A stretch of DNA of 64,000 bases from an uncultured Mycoplasmatota bacterium (lineage in GTDB: Bacteria > Bacillota_I > Bacilli_A > Izemoplasmatales > Izemoplasmataceae): positions 558,001-622,000 of the forward strand of contig CAJXVW010000001.1 in the NCBI GenBank assembly GCA_913062645.1, read 5' to 3'. Made by a program: the position numbers and the translations under genes. The notes below the pieces were generated by a model that saw only the letters and a program-made list of their open reading frames with translations, had not been told where the DNA came from and searched no databases. This document shows, piece by piece, positions 44,466 to 52,952 of this stretch (its first letter is position 1; the number at the start of each line of letters is the position of its first letter).

Positions 44466-46862
44466 ATGATTGATCATTTCAAGGACGAGCTCACCTTTCT
44501 GAGTGAGTTCAAGTCCCGCATCGAACGCACGTACATCACCGACCTGGCCCATGCCAGTGTCCGCCAACAATACAATGTCCTCGGCGAACTCGTCGCCGAA
44601 CGTCTCGCCGCCGATTGGCTCAAGACCAAACAACAGCTCGCCGCGAGCGACCACAAGGAAGTCCATTATTTCTCGATGGAATTTCTGATGGGTCGGCTGA
44701 TCACCAACAACATCATGAACCTCGGCTTGCGCGACGTCATCGAACGAGCTCTGACGAAAGAAGGACTCGATCTCAATGCCATCGAGCATTACGAAAGCGA
44801 CGCCGGTCTCGGCAATGGCGGTCTCGGTCGTCTCGCCGCCTGTTTTCTTGATTCGATCGCTTCGATCGGATACCCCGGATACGGCAACGGCATCCGTTAT
44901 CGTTACGGTCTGTTCGAGCAAAAGATCGAAGATGGTTACCAGGTGGAAAAACCGGACGACTGGCTGAAAGACGGGTACGTCTGGGAAGTCCGGGCCGAAG
45001 AGGAGGCAATCGACGTACCGTTTGGCGGTCACGTCGAGTTCAAGGACGGCAAAATGATCTACCACCCGGACGAACTGATCCACGCCGTTCCGTACGACAT
45101 CCCCGTCGTCGGCAATAAGAATGGCGTCGTCACCCATCTTCGTTTGTGGAATGCCGAACCGACCGATCTCCGCCCGCCCCACCAGAACGCCTTCGAATAC
45201 GATACGGAGATTCGCCAGATCAGCGGCTTTTTGTACCCCGATGACGCAACCGTGGAAGGAAAGATCCTGCGCATCAAACAACAGTATTTCTTCAGTGCCG
45301 CCGGAGTCAATCGGCTCGTCAAGCGCCACGTTGAGCGCTATGGCGACATTGCATCGTTGCCGGACAAACTTGTCATTCAGATCAACGACACCCATCCGTC
45401 GCTCGTGATCGCCGAATTGATGCGACTGCTCGTGGATGATCTCGAAGTACCATGGGAAGACGCCTGGGACATCACCACCAGAACGTGTGCCTACACCAAC
45501 CACACGATTCTCGCCGAAGCGTTGGAGCAATGGCCGGTTGACATCTTCCAACCGGTGTTGCCGCGCATCTATCAGATCATCGAAGAAATCAACCGACGCT
45601 TCTGCAAGCAACTGTTGGATGACAACCATCCTCAGGATAACGTGACCAAACTGGCGATCATCGCTCATGGCCGCATCCGCATGGCGCATCTCGCCATCAT
45701 CGGCAGCTTCAGCGTCAACGGCGTGGCCGCCCTTCATACCAACATCCTGAAAAATATCGAAATGAAGGAGTTCCACAAACTCTATCCCGGCAAGTTCAAC
45801 AACAAGACCAACGGCATCACGCATCGCCGCTGGCTGCTGCATTCGAATCCGGAACTGAGCGCGATTCTCGACATGGTTTCCGACAACTGGGTGTTCGATC
45901 CCAACGCGTTAGAGAATCTTATGAAAAAGGCCAATACCAAGAAATACCGTAAATTAGTTAAAGACATGAAAATAGCGAAGAAACAGCAACTTGCTGACCG
46001 CATTGAAAAAGAACAAAACATCAAATTGGATCCCAACAGCATGTTCGACATTCAAGTCAAGCGTTTGCACGAATACAAACGCCAGCTGATGAATGCGTTG
46101 CATATCATGTACGTCTACAACAAACTGAAAAGCGACGCCAACTTCAAGGCCAATTACGCACCGCACAGTTTCATCTTCGGCGCCAAGGCCGCAGCCGGAT
46201 ACTACTTCGCCAAGAAGGTCATCAAGCTGATCAACACGATTGCCGACAAAGTCAACAACGATCCCGAAACGAATCATTTGCTGAAAGTCGTGTTCGTGGA
46301 AAACTACAACGTGACCTACGCCGAAGAGATCATGCCCGCATGCGATCTCAGCGAACAGATTTCCACCGCGTCGAAGGAAGCCAGCGGCACCGGCAACATG
46401 AAGTTCATGATGAACGGTGCGATCACCATTGGTACGCTGGATGGCGCCAACGTTGAAATCGCCGAACTGGTCGGCAGCGACAACATCGTCCTGTTTGGCA
46501 TGACGGCCGACGAAGTCAATGACGCCTATCGGCGCAACGACTATCGTCCACGCGACATCTATGAGAACCATGTTGATCTCCGCCTCGTCATCGACCAACT
46601 CACCAACGGCTTCTTCGACAACGTCGACAAGGAAGAGTTCCGTGAAATCAGCGATCGACTCCTGCAAGGTGACACGTACTTCGTTCTCAAGGATTTCGAA
46701 AGCTACCGCCTGGCGCATGAACGCGCCAATGCATGGTACAAGGACGAAGACGCGTGGTACAAATCGTGCATCGTCAACATCGCCAAAAGCGGCTATTTCT
46801 CGAGCGATCGCACAATCCGTCAGTACGCCGAGGAAATCTGGAACATCACCCCCATCAAATAA
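44466..46862 (+). CDS. glgP: Glycogen/starch phosphorylase
   Basis: Releases glucose-1-phosphate from glycogen using phosphate. About 798 residues. SMEFLMGRL, GLGNGGLGRLAACFLDS (about 118-134), the KKTNGITHRRW-like NNKTNGITHRRW block, and the pyridoxal phosphate site EASGTGNMKFMMNGA (Lys binds PLP) are all present. A TTG at 44457 lies right after the AGGAG site; ATG 44466 has good spacing. A short stretch around 45905-46040 uses AT-rich codons unlike the rest. Works against glgB/C/DA to mobilise glycogen. Confidence 0.95.
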   Translation: MIDHFKDELTFLSEFKSRIERTYITDLAHASVRQQYNVLGELVAERLAADWLKTKQQLAASDHKEVHYFSMEFLMGRLITNNIMNLGLRDVIERALTKEGLDLNAIEHYESDAGLGNGGLGRLAACFLDSIASIGYPGYGNGIRYRYGLFEQKIEDGYQVEKPDDWLKDGYVWEVRAEEEAIDVPFGGHVEFKDGKMIYHPDELIHAVPYDIPVVGNKNGVVTHLRLWNAEPTDLRPPHQNAFEYDTEIRQISGFLYPDDATVEGKILRIKQQYFFSAAGVNRLVKRHVERYGDIASLPDKLVIQINDTHPSLVIAELMRLLVDDLEVPWEDAWDITTRTCAYTNHTILAEALEQWPVDIFQPVLPRIYQIIEEINRRFCKQLLDDNHPQDNVTKLAIIAHGRIRMAHLAIIGSFSVNGVAALHTNILKNIEMKEFHKLYPGKFNNKTNGITHRRWLLHSNPELSAILDMVSDNWVFDPNALENLMKKANTKKYRKLVKDMKIAKKQQLADRIEKEQNIKLDPNSMFDIQVKRLHEYKRQLMNALHIMYVYNKLKSDANFKANYAPHSFIFGAKAAAGYYFAKKVIKLINTIADKVNNDPETNHLLKVVFVENYNVTYAEEIMPACDLSEQISTASKEASGTGNMKFMMNGAITIGTLDGANVEIAELVGSDNIVLFGMTADEVNDAYRRNDYRPRDIYENHVDLRLVIDQLTNGFFDNVDKEEFREISDRLLQGDTYFVLKDFESYRLAHERANAWYKDEDAWYKSCIVNIAKSGYFSSDRTIRQYAEEIWNITPIK

Positions 46863-46886
46863 CAGCTGCCGTCGCAGCTGTTTTTT
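46861..46886 (+). terminator. Terminator after glgP
   Basis: AACAGCTGC-cgtc-GCAGCTGTT followed by T6, starting at the glgP stop codon. Confidence 0.9.
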
Positions 46887-46932
46887 GTAATGTTTTCTAA
46901 TGTGGAAGGATGCAATGACCAACACATTATGA

Positions 46933-46938
46933 TATAAT
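46933..46938 (+). promoter_or_regulatory. -10 box before the ferric-reductase-like gene
   Basis: TATAAT 31 bp before the start codon, after the glgP terminator. It marks the start of the redox island. Confidence 0.5.
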
Positions 46939-46968
46939 GTGGTTTAGTATCGAAACGGAGGTCGTCCG

Positions 46969-47604
46969 ATGATCACGATTTTGCTCCTTTTGGCGATGTT
47001 GCTGTACCTGGGATTGTTGTCCGACGGACTGACGATTCTGGCACTTTCGGCGATGTTCGGCATCGTTGCCTACAAGTGGCGCAACGTGCATCGGCTGGCG
47101 CCGTATTGGTATGGGATCGCCTTGTTGTTGGGCGTGCTTTCGGTGGTTTGGAACGACAGTCCGTATTTGTCGTATGTGTATCGCGGATTTCTGGGATATG
47201 CATTGATGCTGGTGGTGATGTTCGTCGGCATCCTCCCCAATCGCTCTTCGGTTGCGCGCAACATCAAGAAAAATCGGGGTGTTTATTCGATCTTGTCGTT
47301 TCTGCTGATCTCACCCCATGCCGCCTTGCATGTCTTCGGCGCGCTCGACGGTGTCAATCTGTTCGGCATCGTCGCCTACGTATTGATGGTCCCGCTCACC
47401 GTCATCAGCTTTCAGCTGGTGCGGCGCGAGATGGATCCGCGCGATTGGCGCAACGTTCAAAAAGCCGCGTATGTCATCTATCTGTCGCTGTTTGTCCACG
47501 TCATCTGGGTCGGCGACTGGTTCGATAAAAGCGTGTATGCCGTGCTGGCGACACTGTATGTCAACAACAAACTGATGAAGGAGTTGCGTCATGAAGCTGA
47601 TTGA
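46969..47604 (+). CDS. Ferric-reductase-like heme membrane protein (MsrQ/YedZ-type fold)
   Basis: A 211-residue protein with about six membrane helices. The layout fits the ferric-reductase-like transmembrane domain: RGFLGYALMLVVMFVGILPNRSSVA, then SPHAALHVFG (about 115-124) and SLFVHVIWVG (about 182-191), whose histidines are likely heme ligands. No flavin or NADPH domain is attached. CGGAGG precedes the ATG. It overlaps a 60-residue membrane protein gene and sits just upstream of cydAB. Electron donor and acceptor unknown. Confidence 0.6.
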   Translation: MITILLLLAMLLYLGLLSDGLTILALSAMFGIVAYKWRNVHRLAPYWYGIALLLGVLSVVWNDSPYLSYVYRGFLGYALMLVVMFVGILPNRSSVARNIKKNRGVYSILSFLLISPHAALHVFGALDGVNLFGIVAYVLMVPLTVISFQLVRREMDPRDWRNVQKAAYVIYLSLFVHVIWVGDWFDKSVYAVLATLYVNNKLMKELRHEAD

Positions 47605-47773
47605 GAGTTCCATCTATGCGTTGATTCTGTTTGTCGGCGTGTACGTCGTTATCAGTGTAGCGATGCGGGTGTTCGAGTGGACGACCGTGTTTTACGCCCA
47701 CGTCATCGGCGGCGTGGCCGCAACCGTGATTGGCGTTGGAGCGTTCGTGCTGTTTTTATTGAAAAAGAAGTGA
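47591..47773 (+). CDS. Small two-helix membrane protein
   Basis: A 60-residue protein with two hydrophobic helices (about 7-26 and 36-57), ending in LLKKK. Its start overlaps the end of the ferric-reductase-like gene by 14 bp, indicating coupled translation and likely partnership. Not recognised. Could be an accessory subunit of the heme membrane protein. A cydA promoter follows. Confidence 0.5.
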   Translation: MKLIESSIYALILFVGVYVVISVAMRVFEWTTVFYAHVIGGVAATVIGVGAFVLFLLKKK

Positions 47774-47794
47774 TGGCCAATGTTGTCATTGTGC

Positions 47795-47800
47795 TATAAT
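47795..47800 (+). promoter_or_regulatory. Extended -10 box of the cydAB-rnf operon
   Basis: TGCTATAAT: an extended -10 (TG-N-TATAAT), 29 bp before the cydA start. No -35 consensus seen, as expected for extended -10 promoters. Confidence 0.55.
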
Positions 47801-47828
47801 TTAGATAAGAAGTTACAGGAGGTATGAC

Positions 47829-48998
47829 ATGGTAGAAATCTTGTCGCGACTGCAGTTCGCGCTGACGATTGCGTTTCATTTCATTTTCGTCCCGCTGACG
47901 GTCGGACTGATCATCATCGTACTCGTGTTCGAGTTTCGATATTATCGTAAGGGTGAGGAGAAGTTCAAGAAACTGAGCAATTATTTCAGCGACATCTTCC
48001 TCATCAATTACGCATTCGGAATTGTAACAGGAATCGCGATGACGGTCCAGTTCGGAACCAACTGGGGCAATTTCTCGATCGCCATGGGCGACGTGTTCGG
48101 GAGTCCGTTGGTGCTCGAGGCGATCATCGCCTTCTTCCTGGAGTCGACGTTCAACGGCATCTGGTTCTTCCGACGGCACGCGCTGTCGAAGGGGCTTCGG
48201 TTGTTGACGGTCGCGATGATCACGGCGGGAACGACATTGTCCGCGGTCTGGATCATCACCGCCAACGGGTTCATGCACAACCCCGTCGGCGCGACCTGGA
48301 ACGGCACCAAGATGGTGCTTGAGGACTTTGGTCAAATCGTGCTCAATCCCTATACGTGGTACATGTTCGTGCACAATCACCTGTCGGCCATCCTGCTGAG
48401 CGGGTTTGTTGTGCTGGCGATTTCATCGTGGCATCTGCTCAAGGGCAAAGCCGAAGACAAAGAACTGTTCAAGACGGCCGCCCGTTACGGCACCTGGATC
48501 ATTCTCATCACGTCGATCCTTCTGCCCGTGCTCGGCAACTCGTATCTGGCCTATCTGAACACGGTGCAACCGACCAAGATCGACATGATCACCGGTCTTG
48601 ACACGGCGGCGCTCGCCGTGGTCGTGCGTCTCAGTTTCCACGTCATGGTCGGGCTTGGTTTCGTGTTCCTCGGATTCGGCATTTACACCACCGTCTTCCG
48701 CAAGCGCTACGAACAGTCGCCGACCCTGCAGAAGTACTACATCTACCTTGTTCCCCTACCCTATATCGCCATCATCGCCGGCTGGCTCGTGACCGAACTC
48801 GGTCGTCAGCCGTGGATCATTTATGGCATCATGGAAACCAGTGCCGGCGTGTCCGACGTACCGGTCTCGCAAGTCTGGTTCTCGCTGATCACCATCGTGC
48901 TCTTTTACGGCATCCTGTTCGTGATGGACTATGTATTGACGATTGCCCGCATCAAGAAGGGCATTTTGGCACACGAGGGAGGTGTTGTCAATGAATAG
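47829..48998 (+). CDS. cydA: Cytochrome bd oxidase subunit I, Q-loop-less variant
   Basis: 389 residues, well below the usual 440-520. The redox core is intact: His17 (AFHFIF, heme b595), Glu97 and Glu105 (LEAII, LES), His182 (MFVHNH) and Met273 (HVMVGLGF) match the E. coli heme ligands and proton-path glutamates; GRQPW is near the end. The Q-loop is almost gone: only about 22 residues separate the conserved QPTK (247-250) from the Met273 helix, against 60 or more in short-loop enzymes. Lys252 of E. coli is kept (Lys250) but the essential Glu257 position is Thr255. Oxygen reduction is expected; quinol oxidation is doubtful. Overlaps cydB. Confidence 0.9.
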   Translation: MVEILSRLQFALTIAFHFIFVPLTVGLIIIVLVFEFRYYRKGEEKFKKLSNYFSDIFLINYAFGIVTGIAMTVQFGTNWGNFSIAMGDVFGSPLVLEAIIAFFLESTFNGIWFFRRHALSKGLRLLTVAMITAGTTLSAVWIITANGFMHNPVGATWNGTKMVLEDFGQIVLNPYTWYMFVHNHLSAILLSGFVVLAISSWHLLKGKAEDKELFKTAARYGTWIILITSILLPVLGNSYLAYLNTVQPTKIDMITGLDTAALAVVVRLSFHVMVGLGFVFLGFGIYTTVFRKRYEQSPTLQKYYIYLVPLPYIAIIAGWLVTELGRQPWIIYGIMETSAGVSDVPVSQVWFSLITIVLFYGILFVMDYVLTIARIKKGILAHEGGVVNE

Positions 48999-50025
48999 TG
49001 CGTTCTTGGGTGACGCCCTGTTTGTCGTCATCGCCCTGTCGTGGACCGTGTATCTTGTCCAGGAGATTTTCATCACCGGCTCCAGCGCGCTCAATCTCAC
49101 GCTCGCCAAGGACGAAGGCGAACGCAAGCAGATTCAGGTCGCCAGCGGTCTTCATTGGGACGGCATCGAAGTGTGGCTGATCGCCGCCATCGTCTTGACA
49201 TTCGGTGCGTTTCCATTGGCCTTCGCCACATCGTTCACCGTTCTGTATGTGGTGTTTTTCCTGCTTCTCTATGCGCTCATCACCCGTGGCGTCGTGATCG
49301 AAACCTTGTACAAACTCGACAATTCGAGATGGATCCGCGCCAACGCGATCGCCTGGAGCGTGTCCAGTGGATTGATCGTGTTCTTGCTTGGGGTTTACGT
49401 GACAAGCCTGTTCTACGGTTTGCCGATTGAAGCCGATCACAGCGCCAGCGGCAGTGTCTTCGCCCTGTTCAATGTGACGACGATCGGTGGCGGGTTGTTG
49501 TTTCTCAGTCTCGCCCTCGCCAGTGGCGCCGCATGGATTGCCCTGACTACCGAAGGCGCTCTTGCAGACAACGCAACGGCACTGATCAAGAAGTATGGCA
49601 TCTTCCTGATGCCGCCGGTGTTCTTATTGCTCGTATTCATGGGGTTCAACGTGCTGGATAACTCCATTTTCATCGGTGTGTTGTTCACCGCTGCTCCGAT
49701 CTTGTTCGTCTTGCCGGCCCTGACCTTTGTCACCAGTCTCGGCGTACTCTATTTCGGCCTCAAACAACAAGCCGATCGACTGTTCTTGTTTGCGCTGTTG
49801 ACGATGGCGTTGTTCCTTGTCACCGGCTTCGTCGGAACGTATCCGATCGTGTTGCCGTCGCGTGTCGATCCCGCATTCGGCATCACCATCGCCGACGCGA
49901 TGACGCAGGTCGCTTCGGCGCGGATCATCTTCATCGCCGTCTGTTTCTTTTATCCGCTCATCCTGTTCTATCAGGGTTGGAAATACAAGCGGTTTGCCCA
50001 GAAGGTCAAACCCCATGATGCGTGA
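48991..50025 (+). CDS. cydB: Cytochrome bd oxidase subunit II
   Basis: A 344-residue integral membrane subunit with about eight helices. The signature HWDGIEVWLIAA (about 55-66, with the conserved Trp-Asp) and RWIRANAIAWSVSSGLIVFLLG fit CydB, but the first helix lacks the usual TDGFDMG block (it reads FITGSSALN), so the residue matching E. coli Asp25 is changed. The frame is open to 48943 inside cydA, but GAGGGAGGTG before ATG 48991 sets the start. Eight bp overlap with cydA; rnfD1 follows after 12 bp. Confidence 0.88.
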   Translation: MNSAFLGDALFVVIALSWTVYLVQEIFITGSSALNLTLAKDEGERKQIQVASGLHWDGIEVWLIAAIVLTFGAFPLAFATSFTVLYVVFFLLLYALITRGVVIETLYKLDNSRWIRANAIAWSVSSGLIVFLLGVYVTSLFYGLPIEADHSASGSVFALFNVTTIGGGLLFLSLALASGAAWIALTTEGALADNATALIKKYGIFLMPPVFLLLVFMGFNVLDNSIFIGVLFTAAPILFVLPALTFVTSLGVLYFGLKQQADRLFLFALLTMALFLVTGFVGTYPIVLPSRVDPAFGITIADAMTQVASARIIFIAVCFFYPLILFYQGWKYKRFAQKVKPHDA

Positions 50026-50037
50026 GGAGGGGATTTT

Positions 50038-51096
50038 ATGGCTGCAAAGAAAGTAATGCTATGGCCGTCGACGCGCTCCAAGTTCGTCAAGGACAAGCAC
50101 ATGGAAATCCTGTACCGTTCCTTGTTGCTGGTGGCGCTCGTAATGGTCGTCGAAACGTATTTCATGTACTCCTTCATGTACGCGATCAAACTCGCCTTGA
50201 TGGTGCTTGTCTCAATCGTGCTCACCATCGAGATGGAGATTCTGTTCTATACCCATGACAAGGATGTGGATCGCCAGAAAGCGAAGGAACTGATTGTCAA
50301 ATCGTACCCGAAACTGACCGCGATCATCTACGCACTGCTGATTCCGATCGGCACGCCGCTGTGGTTGGTCGGGCTCGGTGCCGTGCTGGCCACGCTGCTC
50401 GGTAAGCTGATCTTCGGAGGATTTGCCCATCAGGTGTTCCACAGTTCGCTTGTCGGCGTCATCTTCGTGACTCTGGGATGGACGCAACTCGTCGATTCGG
50501 TCGCCTTCATGACATCGTTTGACAACTACATCCTCGAACTGATGTTCGACAACGCGTTCTTCAACAACAACCTGTCGCTGGGCGGCATGTACGATCCCGC
50601 CGATCTGACGAGTGCGCTCGGCATGTTGGCCGGTGGTGACGCATACGATTTCCATCTCGTGTTCCTCGGTCTTGCGCCGGGCATCACCGGGGCCGGTTTC
50701 GTGTTGGTCGGTCTGTTTGCCTATTACCTTGTCAAAGGCATCGTCAACTGGATTACCCCAACCATCACGATCGCCAGTTTTCTGGTCGTCGCGTTGATCG
50801 CGACCGCCGTCAACGGCGAAACGGCGATGTATCCGTTGCAACAACTGTTCAGCGGTGCGTTCCTGTTCGTCGTCGTGTTCGTTGTCACCGATCCGATCAC
50901 GACCCCGATTCCGACCATCGGCAAAATCATCTTCGGCGTCGTCGCCGGAGCATTGACGATGACGATCCGTCTCGCCGGAACCTATGAAGAAGGCGTGCTG
51001 TTTGCGGTATTGTTCATGAACATGCTGACGCCGCTTCTCAACGAGGTCTTCAAACAGAAGAAGAAACCCGTCAAGAAGGCGGTGGCAAAAGCATGA
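50038..51096 (+). CDS. rnfD: Rnf-type electron transport protein RnfD (set 1, beside cydAB)
   Basis: A 352-residue RnfD/NqrB-family membrane protein with about nine helices. Family blocks: PKLTAIIYALLIPIGTPLWLVGLGAVLA, LIFGGFAHQVFHSS, FVVTDPITTPIPT. The covalent FMN site, normally (S/D/A)GAT, reads DLTS (about residues 193-196) and looks degenerate; RnfD of set 2 keeps AGAT. GGAGGGG precedes ATG 50038. Operon with cydAB upstream and rnfG downstream (ATGA overlap). Confidence 0.85.
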   Translation: MAAKKVMLWPSTRSKFVKDKHMEILYRSLLLVALVMVVETYFMYSFMYAIKLALMVLVSIVLTIEMEILFYTHDKDVDRQKAKELIVKSYPKLTAIIYALLIPIGTPLWLVGLGAVLATLLGKLIFGGFAHQVFHSSLVGVIFVTLGWTQLVDSVAFMTSFDNYILELMFDNAFFNNNLSLGGMYDPADLTSALGMLAGGDAYDFHLVFLGLAPGITGAGFVLVGLFAYYLVKGIVNWITPTITIASFLVVALIATAVNGETAMYPLQQLFSGAFLFVVVFVVTDPITTPIPTIGKIIFGVVAGALTMTIRLAGTYEEGVLFAVLFMNMLTPLLNEVFKQKKKPVKKAVAKA

Positions 51097-51656
51097 AGAA
51101 AACACTGTATTTCGCGGCGTTTCTGACGGTTACCGCGATGCTTGTGACGGCAATCGCCTATCTGGGATATCATTATACGCAACCGATCATCGAAGCCAAT
51201 ACGATCGCCAAGATCAATGAAAACATCGCGCTGCTTTACAATCCGGACGAAGGCTACACGCGAAATGCCGATCAGGCGGACAACAGCTATAAGGAAAACA
51301 ACTCCAACTACAAGGAAATCTCATCCATCTACGAAGTACTGGATGGCGACGGGGAACTTCATGTCATCATTTATGACATGGCCGTGCAAGGGCGCAATGA
51401 CATCATTCACGCGCTGGTCGCCGTCGATCCCTACACATCGACGATCGCCGCCGTGACGTATTACGACCATGCGGAAACGCCGAACATCGGCGAAAAGTAC
51501 ACGCGTCAGGAGGCCATTGACACGTTGATCGGACAATCGCTTGACGATGTCCAGATCGACATGTACGCCGGTGCCACCACGACGTGGACGTCGCTCAACG
51601 TGATGTTCGACAAGATCAAAGAACACTACAATGCGGAAGGGGTGGCCGTCCAATGA
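51093..51656 (+). CDS. rnfG: Rnf-type electron transport protein RnfG (set 1)
   Basis: A 187-residue protein with one N-terminal membrane helix (about 5-27) and an extracytoplasmic FMN-binding domain. The flavinylation site is DMYAGATTT (about 159-167); the Thr is the expected FMN-phosphate attachment residue. Transfers electrons on the outer face of the membrane between RnfD and RnfB/E. ATGA overlaps on both sides show coupled translation. No apbE flavin transferase gene is in the window. Confidence 0.85.
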   Translation: MKKTLYFAAFLTVTAMLVTAIAYLGYHYTQPIIEANTIAKINENIALLYNPDEGYTRNADQADNSYKENNSNYKEISSIYEVLDGDGELHVIIYDMAVQGRNDIIHALVAVDPYTSTIAAVTYYDHAETPNIGEKYTRQEAIDTLIGQSLDDVQIDMYAGATTTWTSLNVMFDKIKEHYNAEGVAVQ

Positions 51657-52375
51657 GCAGAAAGAAGAAACGGCTCACGCCCAAGCAGAACATACTCAAG
51701 GGTCTGATCAAGGAAAATCCGACCTTCGTGCTCGTGCTCGGCATGTGTCCGACACTCGGAGTCACGACGTCGCTCGAGAATGGTCTCGGCATGGGACTGT
51801 CGGTATTGTTCGTGCTGATGCTGACCAACGCCGTCATCGCCTCGATCCGCAAGATCGTTCCCGATGAAATCCGCATTCCCGTCTACATTGTCGTGATCGC
51901 GCTGGTGGTAACCCTCCTCGAGTGGTTCCTCAATGCGTTCATTCCCAGTTTGTACGACGCGCTCGGCATCTTCCTGCCGCTGATCGTCGTCAACTGCATC
52001 GTGCTCGGTCGCGCCGAAGCGTACGCGTCCGACAACACCGTCGTCGATTCGATCTTCGACGGCATGGGCATGGGGCTTGGCTTCACGCTCGGTCTGTCGA
52101 CGCTGGCCTTCACCCGCGAGCTGCTTGGCACCGGCAGTGTCCAATTGCTTGGGTTCACGCTGTTCGACGCCAACAGCGCCGCAACGTTCCTCGTGCAACC
52201 GGCCGGGGCGTTCCTGACACTCGGTCTGTTGATCGGCATCATCAATACGGTGCGCATCGACCGCGAGAAGAAGAAACAGGCGATTCTCGATGAAAAGATC
52301 AAGATCGCACTGGCCAAAAAAGCGGCCAAGGAAGCCGCCAAGAAGAAACAACTCGAAGCAGAGGGGGCGAACTAA
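51653..52375 (+). CDS. rnfE: Rnf-type electron transport protein RnfE (set 1)
   Basis: A roughly 240-residue membrane protein with six helices. LVLGMCPTLGVTTS and IVVNCIVLGRAEA carry the two conserved half-membrane cysteines that with RnfA bind the intramembrane iron-sulfur site. A long charged C-terminal tail rich in Lys and Ala (about 205-240) follows. ATG 51653 overlaps the rnfG stop. rnfA starts at the next base after its stop. Confidence 0.88.
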   Translation: MSRKKKRLTPKQNILKGLIKENPTFVLVLGMCPTLGVTTSLENGLGMGLSVLFVLMLTNAVIASIRKIVPDEIRIPVYIVVIALVVTLLEWFLNAFIPSLYDALGIFLPLIVVNCIVLGRAEAYASDNTVVDSIFDGMGMGLGFTLGLSTLAFTRELLGTGSVQLLGFTLFDANSAATFLVQPAGAFLTLGLLIGIINTVRIDREKKKQAILDEKIKIALAKKAAKEAAKKKQLEAEGAN

Positions 52376-52951
52376 GTGGAAAATCTGTTGACACTCGCAT
52401 TCACGTCGTTTCTCGTTCAGAACATCATTCTGAATCAGTTCCTCGGCATCTGTTCGTTCCTCGGTGTGTCCAACAAACGCTCCAAGGCGATCGGCATGGG
52501 CCTCGCGGTGTTCGCCGTCATCACCCTGTCGAGCATGTTGACGTGGGCGATCTACTACCTGATTCTCGTTCCCGGTGAACTGACGTTCATGCGCACGATC
52601 GTGTTCATCCTCGTCATCGCCGGCATGGTTCAGATCCTCGAGATGGCGATCAAGAAGTTCAGCCCGTCGCTGTATGGCGCGCTCGGCGTCTATCTGCCGC
52701 TGATCACCACCAACTGCGCGGTGCTCGGGGTGTCGCTCCTGCACGTGCAAAACAACTTCACTTTCAGCGAGACCGTCGTCTTCGCGGCCTTCACGTCACT
52801 CGGATACACGGCCATCATCATCGTGTTCTCCTACATTCGCGAGCAGATGTATCGGGCGCCGATTCCCGAAGGCTTCAAAGGCATTCCCGCCGGATTGATC
52901 GCCGCCAGCATCATGGCGCTGATTTTCAAGGGCTTCGTGGGGCTGATCTGA
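52376..52951 (+). CDS. rnfA: Rnf-type electron transport protein RnfA (set 1)
   Basis: A 191-residue six-helix protein starting with GTG (GAGGGGG ribosome site). NQFLGICSFLGVS and PLITTNCAVLGVS carry the conserved cysteines, mirrored in RnfE. Forms the inverted RnfA/RnfE pair in the membrane centre. The RnfB-like gene starts 1 bp after the stop. Confidence 0.9.
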   Translation: MENLLTLAFTSFLVQNIILNQFLGICSFLGVSNKRSKAIGMGLAVFAVITLSSMLTWAIYYLILVPGELTFMRTIVFILVIAGMVQILEMAIKKFSPSLYGALGVYLPLITTNCAVLGVSLLHVQNNFTFSETVVFAAFTSLGYTAIIIVFSYIREQMYRAPIPEGFKGIPAGLIAASIMALIFKGFVGLI

Positions 52952-52952
52952 C

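Noticed and set aside
41768-44467. Minus-strand open frame of 899 codons opposite glgC and the GlgD-GlgA fusion
   Set aside because: Same codon-bias artefact; the plus strand encodes recognisable enzymes with catalytic motifs.
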